A DNA stretch of 64,000 nucleotides from Marinococcus sp. PL1-022 (GTDB lineage: Bacteria; Bacillota; Bacilli; Bacillales; Marinococcaceae). Shown here piece after piece: positions 44,870 to 51,851 of this stretch. The stretch is taken from the NCBI RefSeq assembly GCF_033845285.1, contig NZ_JAWXCX010000001.1, positions 387,495 to 451,494 on the forward strand. Direction: 5' to 3'. Each line of letters begins with the position of its first letter. The stretch's first letter is position 1. The notes under the pieces were generated by a model. It made no database searches, was not told the origin of the DNA, and saw only the letters and a list, made by a program, of their open reading frames with translations. Made by a program: the position numbers and the translations under genes.

Positions 44870-45232
44870 GGGGACGTTACGGCTTCGACAGGGATAGGTT
44901 GAGCTTTAGCTGCGAGCCGAGAGGCAGCTCGTAAAAATGCCACGCCAATAATAACTGGCAAAAACAACGAAAACCTCGCAGTAGCAGCGTAACAACTGCT
45001 TTTTGCGGATCCCGCATTCCATCGCCCGCGTGGAATGATTTGGGGTCTCACTCTTAGTGGGCTACGCAGTTCGCCCTCCGTCTGAGGGCGGCTGAAGAGA
45101 CTAATCAGACTAGCCGTACAAAAGCCTGTTGCTAGGCTGATGTACTGGCGAATGATAATATAGCGACTACGCTCGTAGATGCTAAAGTGGCAATATCTCT
45201 GGACGTGGGTTCGAATCCCACCGTCTCCACCA
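44870..45232 (+). ncRNA. ssrA: Transfer-messenger RNA (tmRNA)
   Basis: The 363-nt tmRNA begins GGGGACGTTACGG and ends with the TPsiC arm GGTTCGAATCCCACC and CCGTCTCCACCA, the tRNA-Ala-like half with encoded CCA. The mRNA-like part resumes at GGC 44957 and stops at TAA 44990-44992, encoding GKNNENLAVAA (after the charged Ala: AGKNNENLAVAA). This is shorter than the B. subtilis tag AGKTNSFNQNVALAA and ends AVAA instead of ALAA, still a ClpXP-type degron. It follows smpB; ClpP is encoded at 30 kb. Confidence 0.96.
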
Positions 45233-45249
45233 TACATACAGGAGACAAC

Positions 45250-45288
45250 AGGTGCTTACGGCTTACCAGCCGTGAGCACCTTTTTTTG
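45250..45288 (+). terminator. ssrA terminator
   Basis: A 14-bp stem AGGTGCTTACGGCT/AGCCGTGAGCACCT (one mismatch or T-G) with a 4-nt loop is followed by TTTTTTT. Confidence 0.93.
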
Positions 45289-45340
45289 TTTGCGAAGCAG
45301 GAAAAACTGTGCAGCTTCTCCACCGGAAGAAGGTTTTGCA

Positions 45341-45370
45341 TTGACACAACAATTGAAGAATGGTTAAAAT
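45341..45370 (+). promoter_or_regulatory. Promoter of the ZIP transporter gene
   Basis: TTGACA (45341-45346), 18-nt spacer and TAAAAT (45365-45370), 54 bp upstream of the start. Confidence 0.7.
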
Positions 45371-45396
45371 GTTGCATAAGGGAAAAAATCGTGAAG

Positions 45397-45409
45397 GTAA
45401 TCAGATTAC
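45397..45409 (+). promoter_or_regulatory. Perfect palindrome GTAATC-A-GATTAC in the ZIP gene leader
   Basis: A 6-1-6 perfect inverted repeat lies between the predicted promoter and the GGGGG ribosome-binding site. It resembles the half-sites of Zur-type boxes (GTAAT/ATTAC), but with a 3-nt instead of 1-nt centre. It is a candidate metal-responsive operator or a structure masking the ribosome-binding site. Confidence 0.45.
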
Positions 45410-45423
45410 GAAGGGGGCAGTGT

Positions 45424-46233
45424 ATGGAACCAAACGTCATTTACGCATTTCTGTTAACACTTGGAGCCGGGCTTGCCACAGGAATCGGAAGTATACTGGC
45501 TTTTTTCACTTCGACGACAAATACCCGGTTTTTGGCTTTTTCGCTCGGCTTCTCCGGAGGCGTGATGATTTATGTTTCCATGGTGGAAATATTTTTTAAG
45601 GCACAGGAGTCGCTGGTTGGGGCGCTCGGAGAAGTCGGCGGCCAGTGGGTGACCGTCGGGGGATTTTTTGGAGGGATGATTTTTATTGCCGCCATTGACC
45701 GGCTTGTTCCCAAAAAAGGAAATCCGCATGAAGTGAAGCGGGTGGAGGATATGCATATGTCAAAGGAAGAGCTTGAACGCCAGGGTCTTATGAAAATGGG
45801 GACCTTCACAGCTCTTGCGATTGCTATACATAACTTCCCTGAGGGAATCGCTACGTTCACCTCTGCCCTGAATGACCCGGGCCTTGGACTTGCCATTGCT
45901 CTTGCTATCGCGATACACAACATTCCTGAAGGGGTAGCTGTTTCGGTGCCGATTTATTTTGCGACGGGAAGCAAACGTAAAGCCTTCCGGCTTTCATTTT
46001 TATCAGGGCTGTCAGAGCCGGCAGGTGCCATTTTAGCGTTTCTTATACTGATGCCGTTTTTGACGGATACGCTCTTTGGTATTATTTTCGCCGGTGTGGC
46101 TGGTATTATGGTCTTTATTTCGCTGGATGAACTGCTTCCGGCGGCAAAAAAATACGACGAGACCCATGTATCCATTTACGGTGTAGTGAGTGGAATGGCC
46201 GTAATGGCGCTCAGTCTGCTGCTGTTTATTTAA
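45424..46233 (+). CDS. zupT: ZIP-family divalent metal transporter (ZupT-like)
   Basis: A 269-residue, about eight-helix ZIP importer for Zn, Fe or Mn. Transmembrane metal-site motifs are intact: AIHNFPEGIATF in TM4 and AIHNIPEGVAVS in TM5 (His-Asn-x-Pro-Glu-Gly pairs). A cytosolic loop (VPKKGNPHEVKRVEDMHMSKEEL) carries His and acidic residues. I start at ATG 45424 after AAGGGGG; the frame stays open upstream into ssrA but is not coding there. Ion preference cannot be told from sequence. Confidence 0.93.
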   Translation: MEPNVIYAFLLTLGAGLATGIGSILAFFTSTTNTRFLAFSLGFSGGVMIYVSMVEIFFKAQESLVGALGEVGGQWVTVGGFFGGMIFIAAIDRLVPKKGNPHEVKRVEDMHMSKEELERQGLMKMGTFTALAIAIHNFPEGIATFTSALNDPGLGLAIALAIAIHNIPEGVAVSVPIYFATGSKRKAFRLSFLSGLSEPAGAILAFLILMPFLTDTLFGIIFAGVAGIMVFISLDELLPAAKKYDETHVSIYGVVSGMAVMALSLLLFI

Positions 46234-46239
46234 ACATCC

Positions 46240-46272
46240 CAGAAGGCAGCCACCGCTGCCTTCTGCTTTTTT
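46240..46272 (+). terminator. ZIP gene terminator
   Basis: An 11-bp perfect stem CAGAAGGCAGC/GCTGCCTTCTG with a CACC loop is followed by CTTTTTT. Confidence 0.94.
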
Positions 46273-46323
46273 GATTGACACATATTTTTTCTTTTTGTAT
46301 ATTATTATTTGTCGTAAACGTTC

Positions 46324-46399
46324 GCTAGTGTAGCTCAGCTGGTAGAGCAGTTGCCTCGTAAGCATCAGGTCGCAGGTTCAAATCCTGTCACTAGCACCA
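46324..46399 (+). tRNA. tRNA-Thr (anticodon CGT)
   Basis: A 76-nt cloverleaf: acceptor GCTAGTG/CACTAGC, D stem GCTC/GAGC, anticodon loop CTCGTAA (CGT, Thr, reads ACG), T arm GCAGG-TTCAAAT-CCTGT, and encoded CCA. The anticodon stem GTTGC/GCATC has a T-T mismatch at positions 28-42. It is a single gene with its own downstream terminator. Confidence 0.94.
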
Positions 46400-46413
46400 T
46401 TCATATCATTACA

Positions 46414-46441
46414 GCGCCCATACAGATGGGTGCTTTTTTTG
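46414..46441 (+). terminator. tRNA-Thr terminator
   Basis: An 8-bp stem GCGCCCAT/ATGGGTGC (one G-T pair) with an ACAG loop is followed by seven T residues. Confidence 0.9.
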
Positions 46442-46569
46442 TTTTAAACCTTCCTGAAAAGAGAAAAGACCAGGGAGAAAATATTTTGGCCTCTTTTTGA
46501 TGAAAAGATGGGCAACTGGAAAAGAAAATGATACGTTGATAGAAGATAAAGTCGAAAGGGAGGGGTAGT

Positions 46570-46779
46570 TTGAGATCCCCGGTGCTGTTTACGTTTAATT
46601 TAATATTTTTGTTTTTAGCTGCGGCGACAGCCGGTTTTTTTCTATGGCTCGGCGATACATTTTACGTCATAGTTGCAGCAATCGGCATGCTGAGTGCTCT
46701 GCTTGGCGTCTACCAGACGGGAAGAAAAAAGCCAGGCAATAAAAAGAAATCAAAAGAAAAATCAGGAGGAGAGTCATGA
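46570..46779 (+). CDS. Small two-helix membrane protein, unrecognised
   Basis: A 69-residue protein with two hydrophobic segments (residues ~5-25 and ~30-50) and a strongly basic tail (GRKKPGNKKKSKEKSGGES), which predicts an N-in/C-in hairpin. No family is recognised. The start is TTG 46570, after GGGAGGGG (about 5 nt spacing). It overlaps the next gene by 4 bp and heads a set of genes running into the two-component system at 47.5 kb, which suggests a shared transcript. Confidence 0.7.
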   Translation: MRSPVLFTFNLIFLFLAAATAGFFLWLGDTFYVIVAAIGMLSALLGVYQTGRKKPGNKKKSKEKSGGES

Positions 46780-46967
46780 ACACAAATGCAGCCGTAAAAT
46801 TCTTTTATTGGTTTGAAGGGTTTATTGTAGTGCTCAGTCTTATTCTTGGTGTTTTTTTCATCATTTCCGGAGAATGGCTGTGGAGTATGGTCATGGTCAT
46901 TATTGCGATGTCCTGTGTCGTTACGCTCATAATGATATCAAAAGCGTTAAAAAAACAGCAGTGGTGA
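46776..46967 (+). CDS. Small two-helix membrane protein, unrecognised
   Basis: A 63-residue protein with two hydrophobic helices (residues ~8-30 and ~34-56) and a short basic end (KALKKQQW). No family is recognised. Its ATG overlaps the upstream stop (ATGA) and is preceded by AGGAGG, so it is translationally coupled. It may form a complex with the upstream hairpin protein. Confidence 0.7.
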   Translation: MNTNAAVKFFYWFEGFIVVLSLILGVFFIISGEWLWSMVMVIIAMSCVVTLIMISKALKKQQW

Positions 46968-47001
46968 AGCTGGAAAAAAGAATAGTAGGAGGCAGACCGT
47001 T

Positions 47002-47499
47002 ATGCCGACGTTTGCAAGAACAGCATTAATTGTAGGAGGCGTGGCTTCAATAGGAATGCTTGCAATTGTGCTTTTCTATTGGCCCCGTCTTCCCTACATT
47101 GTGCCCCAGTTTTTCGACGCCACCGGAGACCCAAACGAATATGCTGCAAAGTATTATTTATTTGTGCCGCCGCTGGCACTTGTCGCTATATGGATCGGGG
47201 CATATTTTTCTCTCCGCTATCCGGGGTGGTTCCGCCTGCCGGTGCGAATGAATGAGTATCAAATAGAAGTGTTTAAGCGTGAAGGCCAGATCCTTATTTC
47301 CGTACTCCTCGTGGAGCTGTCGCTCGGATTTGTTTATGTGCAGTGGCAGACCGTTCGCACAGCCCTGAATGAAAGCGAAGGACTCGGGTGGTTTTTCCCT
47401 TCGTTTTTCCTTATTTGTTTAATTGGAACCGCTGTTTATTTTACATGGAGAACAATCATTTTGTGGGGCAAAGCTTCAAACCAACGTTCTTCATCATAA
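47002..47499 (+). CDS. DUF1648-like membrane protein
   Basis: A 165-residue membrane protein with about four hydrophobic segments (~6-25, ~50-68, ~95-112, ~132-155). The first extracytoplasmic loop (WPRLPYIVPQFFDATGDPNEYAAK) resembles the DUF1648 motif (LPxxIPxHF-x-G) found at the N-terminus of SdpI-like immunity/signalling proteins. It lies 36 bp before the response-regulator gene with no terminator between, so it may be co-expressed and act as an accessory sensor or an immunity-type protein. Assignment to DUF1648 is by eye only. Confidence 0.65.
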   Translation: MPTFARTALIVGGVASIGMLAIVLFYWPRLPYIVPQFFDATGDPNEYAAKYYLFVPPLALVAIWIGAYFSLRYPGWFRLPVRMNEYQIEVFKREGQILISVLLVELSLGFVYVQWQTVRTALNESEGLGWFFPSFFLICLIGTAVYFTWRTIILWGKASNQRSSS

Positions 47500-47535
47500 T
47501 AGACTGCCATCCGGCAGCTTACTGAGGGATGCCTA

Positions 47536-48240
47536 ATGGAACAAGCACGTATACTGATTGTTGAGGATGAAGAAAAAATTGCGCGGGTGCTTGAGCTTGA
47601 GCTCACCTATGAAAATTATTATGTTCAGAAGGCCTCTGACGGTCTCGAAGGGTTAGCTGTGTATCAGGCAGAGACGTGGGATTTAATTATTCTGGATATT
47701 ATGCTTCCCGGGATCAGCGGGATTGAGCTGCTGCGGCGGATACGGAGCCAGAACACAAAAACGGCGGTTCTGCTTGTGACTGCTAAAGATTCCGTAGAGG
47801 ATAAAGTTTCCGGACTCGATCTCGGGGCCAATGATTATATTACAAAGCCATTCCAGATCGAAGAACTGCTTGCCCGCGTACGTTCGTCGCTCCGCTTTCA
47901 GGCGGAATCGGCTTTAAAAGGTGAAGCAGAAGAGGAGCAGTGGCTCTCGGCAGGCGAGGTACGGCTGAATGAGTCGGCCCGGGAAGTATACGCCGGGGGG
48001 AAACCAGTGGAGTTGACCCGCAGAGAGTTTGACCTGCTTTACTATCTGTTGAAAAACAAAAAGCAGGTTCTGTCCCGGGACCAGATTTTAGAGCAGGTGT
48101 GGGGCTTTGATTACATCGGGGAAACCAACGTGGTTGATGTCTACATTCGTTATTTGCGCAACAAGATTGATAAACCGTTTGGTACCACACATATTCAGAC
48201 TGTCCGCGGCGTCGGCTATGTTGTGAAGGATTCGCCATGA
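47536..48240 (+). CDS. OmpR/PhoB-family response regulator
   Basis: A 234-residue DNA-binding response regulator. The receiver domain (1-120) has the acidic pocket EDEE near residue 11, phospho-acceptor Asp in LIILDIMLPG (about residue 54), the conserved Thr in LLVTAK and Lys in YITKPF. The C-terminal winged helix (~135-230) has GKPVELTRREFDLLYYLLKNKKQVLSRDQILEQVWG and NVVDVYIRYLRNKIDK. Its stop overlaps the kinase start by 4 bp. The arrangement with a PepSY gene downstream recalls ykoGHI of B. subtilis. Candidate binding sites are the TTCTCA repeats upstream of both PepSY genes. Confidence 0.93.
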   Translation: MEQARILIVEDEEKIARVLELELTYENYYVQKASDGLEGLAVYQAETWDLIILDIMLPGISGIELLRRIRSQNTKTAVLLVTAKDSVEDKVSGLDLGANDYITKPFQIEELLARVRSSLRFQAESALKGEAEEEQWLSAGEVRLNESAREVYAGGKPVELTRREFDLLYYLLKNKKQVLSRDQILEQVWGFDYIGETNVVDVYIRYLRNKIDKPFGTTHIQTVRGVGYVVKDSP

Positions 48241-49586
48241 AGCTTGGAAACAAGATTCATTTATATACATCGGTGCTTGTGTTTATCATCGTCGTTCTTT
48301 TAGTATTTGCCATTTATTTTTCCTTTTCCCGGATGATGATCGGAAGTGAAGTGGAACAGACGGTAGAAGAAGCAAGACAGACAGCATCTACGTTCAATGA
48401 ATCCGCAGACAATTTTTCGGCTGAACAGCTGCTGAGGGCCTATACCCCGACGGAGGGGATGGTCAGTATTGTGCTGCAGGACGATTCCCGGGCTGCAACG
48501 GTGACCTCTCCGGCTGAAGGAAGCTTAACGGAGGAGTCCGTGCAGTACTATTCGGAAGAGTACGTTCAGGTGGCCCAATACCACGGCGAACGGTACGCCT
48601 TTGTGTCAGTGCCGGTGATATGGACAAACGGGCAGGTGGCAAATATTCAGATTACTGACAGTCTTCGTCCGACAGAAGAAACGCTGGCAGTGCTCCGCGT
48701 CATCCTGATTATTGCCACCATCGCAGCTGTTATCCCGGTATTTCTCTCGGCCCGTCTATTAAGAAGAGTGATTCTGCGGCCAATTGCAGCACTTTCAGCA
48801 ACAATGCAGGATATTCAAACAAGCGGCAGATTCAAACGGATTCCTACGTCGTCGAAGTCAAAGGATGAAATTGAACAGCTCGGGGATACATTTAATGAAA
48901 TGATTGAACGGCTCGAAGATAACTACCACAAGCAGGAACAGTTTGTATCAAATGCGTCGCATGAATTGAAAACGCCGTTGACGGTCATTGAATCATACGC
49001 CAGTCTTCTTCAGCGAAGAGGCGCTTCCAGGCCCGAGATTATCGAAGAATCGGTAGAGGCGATTCATTCTGAAGCAATACGGATGAGGGAATTAACTCAA
49101 CAGCTTCTGCTGCTCGCCCGCCATAGTGAAAAAGCAAACATGCACATGACAGAGGTGGATTTAAAAGCGGTAACAGCAGACGCTGTCCAAAACTATCGCA
49201 GCAGCTACCACCGGGAAATTAATTTTTCCGGAAAGACGGCAATCGTTCAGACTGACGCTGATAAAGTGAAGCAGCTCTTGTACATTCTGCTCGATAACGC
49301 CAGAAAGTACAGCAGTGACGTTATAGATGTGAAAATCGAAACGGAAGGTGCCCCGGTTATCGCTGTAATTGACCGTGGTATCGGGATTCCGGAGAAAGAC
49401 ACTGAACGCGTCTTTGAACGTTTTTACCGGGTCGACGAGTCAAGAACACGGTCCAGCGGAGGCTACGGGCTTGGTTTATCGCTTGCCAAGGATATCACGG
49501 AAGCGCTCGGAGCAGGTATTACGATAGAAAGTACTTATGGCCAGGGTACGGAAGTGCGGCTCATTTTTCCAGAGAATGCCGGTTAA
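48237..49586 (+). CDS. Membrane sensor histidine kinase
   Basis: A 449-residue HAMP-type histidine kinase. TM1 is at ~10-30, an acidic extracytoplasmic sensor of about 120 residues follows (~31-150), TM2 is at ~152-175, and then the HAMP domain. The HisKA H-box is SNASHELKTPLTVIES. The HATPase domain has N-box LLDNARKYSSD, G1 DRGIGIPEKD, F-box ERFYRVD and G2 GGYGLGLSLAKDI. It pairs with the overlapping response regulator upstream. The sensor region is not a recognised ligand-binding fold; its acidity fits a salt-adapted surface. Confidence 0.93.
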   Translation: MKLGNKIHLYTSVLVFIIVVLLVFAIYFSFSRMMIGSEVEQTVEEARQTASTFNESADNFSAEQLLRAYTPTEGMVSIVLQDDSRAATVTSPAEGSLTEESVQYYSEEYVQVAQYHGERYAFVSVPVIWTNGQVANIQITDSLRPTEETLAVLRVILIIATIAAVIPVFLSARLLRRVILRPIAALSATMQDIQTSGRFKRIPTSSKSKDEIEQLGDTFNEMIERLEDNYHKQEQFVSNASHELKTPLTVIESYASLLQRRGASRPEIIEESVEAIHSEAIRMRELTQQLLLLARHSEKANMHMTEVDLKAVTADAVQNYRSSYHREINFSGKTAIVQTDADKVKQLLYILLDNARKYSSDVIDVKIETEGAPVIAVIDRGIGIPEKDTERVFERFYRVDESRTRSSGGYGLGLSLAKDITEALGAGITIESTYGQGTEVRLIFPENAG

Positions 49587-49594
49587 ACTCTCTG

Positions 49595-49628
49595 TTCTCA
49601 TCGTTTTCTCAGAATGAGCGGTTACAAT
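49595..49628 (+). promoter_or_regulatory. Promoter of first PepSY gene with TTCTCA direct repeats
   Basis: TTCTCAT (49595-49601) and TTCTCAG (49606-49612) are 11 bp apart. The second begins 17 nt before the predicted -10 TACAAT (49623-49628). There is no good -35, as for an activated promoter. The same motif occurs before the next PepSY gene. Confidence 0.6.
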
Positions 49629-49654
49629 GGTGATAACAGAGAGGGGGGGCAGCT

Positions 49655-50344
49655 GTGAATAAAGCTATCGTTTTTTTCGTGCTGCTGGCCGGCCTCGGAG
49701 CGGCCGCTTTTGGAATCTGGTGGTTTTCGTCTTATTTCACCCCGGAAATGTCGCCGGAGGAAATTGAACAGGCTGTGCAGGAGCAGTATCAGGGGGAGAT
49801 CACCAATATTGAAAAACAAGACGGCGCCTATGAGGTAACGGCTGAGCTTGACCGGGGGACGTACCAGCTGGGGGTGGACGCTGAAGACGGTGCGGTCACA
49901 AGCGTCACCCGGGTAGCCGAAAACAGCACAAATAATACAGAAGTACTGACAGAAGAAGAAGTGCGGGTCCGAACACAGGAGGAAACTGATTTAGCTATTG
50001 AGGAAATCGGACGGGACACACGAAAAGGCACGGCTGTGTATGTAGTGGAATTTCCAGAAGGTGAAGCATTGGAAGAACTGATCATTGATGCCAGGTCAGG
50101 AGATGTTTTAGAAGAAAAGGAACAGGGAGACCGCGAAGACCCCCCTGAGACAGTGTTAAGTGAACAGGAGGCTGCAGATGTAGCCGTGGAAGAGATAGAC
50201 GGCGAGGTTGATGATGTTGATTTTGAAACCTCTGACGCTGGAGAACCGTTTTACTACGTGGAGATCGAGCAGGAGGACGAAGAAGCTACGGTGCAGGTAC
50301 ACGGTATTACCGGGGAAATATTATCAGTCACCTGGGATGATTAA
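49655..50344 (+). CDS. Membrane-anchored PepSY-repeat protein
   Basis: A 229-residue protein: one N-terminal transmembrane helix (~4-24, FFVLLAGLGAAAFGIWWF), then a very acidic extracytoplasmic part with about three PepSY-like units (EEIEQAVQEQYQGEITNIEKQDGAYEV; TDLAIEEIGRDTRKGTAVYVVEF; EAADVAVEEIDGEVDDVDFET), each ending in an SGDVL/TGEILSV-type strand. PepSY domains are thought to inhibit or bind peptidases or sense envelope state. The start is GTG 49655, after GAGGGGGGG. It lies just behind the kinase gene with its own promoter. It is comparable to YkoI-type proteins downstream of ykoGH. Confidence 0.82.
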   Translation: MNKAIVFFVLLAGLGAAAFGIWWFSSYFTPEMSPEEIEQAVQEQYQGEITNIEKQDGAYEVTAELDRGTYQLGVDAEDGAVTSVTRVAENSTNNTEVLTEEEVRVRTQEETDLAIEEIGRDTRKGTAVYVVEFPEGEALEELIIDARSGDVLEEKEQGDREDPPETVLSEQEAADVAVEEIDGEVDDVDFETSDAGEPFYYVEIEQEDEEATVQVHGITGEILSVTWDD

Positions 50345-50417
50345 AATGGCAGAGGCTGCCTGGATTATTCCGGGTGGCTTTTTTTATTTATATGCTTTTT
50401 ATAAGCTATTTATGTAT

Positions 50418-50473
50418 TTCTCATCAATTTCTCATTTTCCTATAGGGAGATTCTCATATCAGAGCTTTATAGT
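50418..50473 (+). promoter_or_regulatory. Promoter of second PepSY gene with TTCTCA direct repeats
   Basis: TTCTCAT occurs at 50418-50424, 50429-50435 and 50451-50457, spaced 11 and 22 bp. The last copy begins 17 nt before -10 TATAGT (50468-50473), the same distance as in the upstream PepSY promoter. The flanking 50345-50417 stretch includes a short T-rich segment after GGGTGGC but no clear terminator. Confidence 0.62.
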
Positions 50474-50507
50474 AAGGGTGTAACAACAAATAAAGGGGGA
50501 AATGACC

Positions 50508-51125
50508 ATGAAGGGAAAAATGATTGCTGGCAGTCTGGCGGGGGTCACAGCACTTGGAGCCGTAATTGGCGCAGGAATTTATGCTTCTGGAGGCGTGGAG
50601 GCGGAAACGTCCTCCGTTCCATCTTCTGAGGAAACAGCCGCAGGAAGCAAGGAAAGTAACAGCGCCGGAAACGACAAGGAAAGAATCACCGCTGATGAAG
50701 CTGTAATGATTGCTGAAAAGGAAACAAATGGTAAAGCGGTGGAGCTGCAGCTGGATATGGAAGACCAGAAGTATGACATAGAGGTTGAAGGAGAGCAGGA
50801 ATATGATGTTGAAGTAGCTGCATTCTCCGGCGACGTGATTCAAAAAGAAAATGAAGGCGACAAGGAAAATGAAGAGCCGCTGGTTCAGGACGGGGACAGT
50901 GTTAGTTTAGAGGATATTGTGGCTTCGGGGATGGGTGAAGTGTCCGGAGAACTAAACGAATGGGAGCTCGACCGTGAAAAAAGTGGTTATGAGCTCTCGA
51001 TAGAAACGAATGAACAGGAAGGCGATTTCTTCATAAATGATGCAGACGGTACGATCGCTTCCAAAGATATTGAAGACGAACATGACGACAACGATGATGA
51101 TAGAGACGACAACGATGATGATTAA
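50508..51125 (+). CDS. Secreted or anchored PepSY protein with Asp-rich tail
   Basis: A 205-residue protein with an N-terminal signal sequence or anchor (MKGKMIAGSLAGVTALGAVIGAGIYAS), a Ser/Glu linker, two PepSY units (ITADEAVMIAEKETNGKAVELQLD...GDVIQKE and SLEDIVASGMGEVSGELNEW...DGTIASK) and the tail DDNDDDRDDNDDD. The tail is encoded by a perfect 18-bp direct duplication (51084-51101 and 51105-51122). Such tails may bind calcium or other cations. I chose ATG 50508, 9 nt after GGGGG; ATG 50502 is too close. It probably belongs to the regulon of the two-component system. Confidence 0.8.
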   Translation: MKGKMIAGSLAGVTALGAVIGAGIYASGGVEAETSSVPSSEETAAGSKESNSAGNDKERITADEAVMIAEKETNGKAVELQLDMEDQKYDIEVEGEQEYDVEVAAFSGDVIQKENEGDKENEEPLVQDGDSVSLEDIVASGMGEVSGELNEWELDREKSGYELSIETNEQEGDFFINDADGTIASKDIEDEHDDNDDDRDDNDDD

Positions 51126-51172
51126 AAACTAAGAAAAGCAGACGATTGGGATCCGAAAGGAGTCTTGCAGGA

Positions 51173-51790
51173 ATGGCACTACTGAGGGAAAAGGTGCTGA
51201 ATTCGCAGCTGCACCGGGCAAAACACATCCTATGGAATGAATGGCATCAGGAAAAGCGGCCGGGAGCCTGCCCAGGACTTAGAATAGGAGCGCGCGCGCC
51301 GGGGTTCTCGCTGCCCGGCATGAACGGAGAAAACGTTACGTTAAACCAGCTCCTCCTCCAGGGGCCTGTAGTGCTTCTGTTCTGCTTTGGCGGGTGGATA
51401 CATGCAGAAACAGAACGGCTGCGGAGCTACCAGGAAGCTTCCCCCTTGCTGAGGCAGATGGGTGCCCAGGTCGTAGTCGCTGCTGGTGAGCAGGTATCCG
51501 CGCTGCAGGAGGAGCTGAAGCATATATCTTTTACGGGAAAAATGCTTGCAGATACAAATGCTGTGGCAGCCTCCTGGTATAATGCGTGCATTTCCTGCCG
51601 GGATTATCTGCTTCAGGACGTTCCGGAGGTTAAAGCAGCTCTGCGAAAGACCGGCTACTATTCGTATTGTCCTGCAGATATAACCTATGTCATTGATCAG
51701 GATGGCACGGTGGCAGCCTCTGTCTGGGAAGCGGCCCGTCCGGATCCCTACTGGATCGTTAACGAGCTTGTGCAATTGAAGGAACGGTAA
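51173..51790 (+). CDS. Peroxiredoxin-like protein lacking the canonical active-site Cys
   Basis: A 205-residue protein with an N-terminal helical extension and an AhpC/TSA-like thioredoxin fold (GARAPGFSLPGMNGENVTLNQLLLQGPVVLLFCFGGW...). In active relatives the strand after this point reads GxWCPYC; here it is GGWIHAET, so the peroxidatic Cys is missing. Other Cys residues remain (FCF; CISCRDYLLQD; YSYCPAD). A later conserved segment (DITYVIDQDGTVAAS) fits the family. It may be redox-inactive, or use a shifted Cys. The start is ATG 51173, 10 nt after AAAGGAG. It lies just downstream of the PepSY gene, and co-regulation is possible. Confidence 0.7.
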   Translation: MALLREKVLNSQLHRAKHILWNEWHQEKRPGACPGLRIGARAPGFSLPGMNGENVTLNQLLLQGPVVLLFCFGGWIHAETERLRSYQEASPLLRQMGAQVVVAAGEQVSALQEELKHISFTGKMLADTNAVAASWYNACISCRDYLLQDVPEVKAALRKTGYYSYCPADITYVIDQDGTVAASVWEAARPDPYWIVNELVQLKER

Positions 51791-51823
51791 AACACCCCTG
51801 AAAAGGTGATGAAATATGGAAAG

Positions 51824-51851
51824 GCAGTCCGCGCAGGTGCGGGCTGCTTTT
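51824..51851 (+). terminator. Terminator after the peroxiredoxin-like gene
   Basis: A 9-bp stem GCAGTCCGC/GCGGGCTGC (one T-G pair) around a 6-nt loop is followed by TTTT. Confidence 0.75.

Noticed and set aside
49655-50344. M4-type peptidase propeptide as the function of the PepSY proteins
   Set aside because: There is no adjacent metalloprotease and the PepSY repeats are stand-alone on an anchor, so a propeptide role is unsupported.
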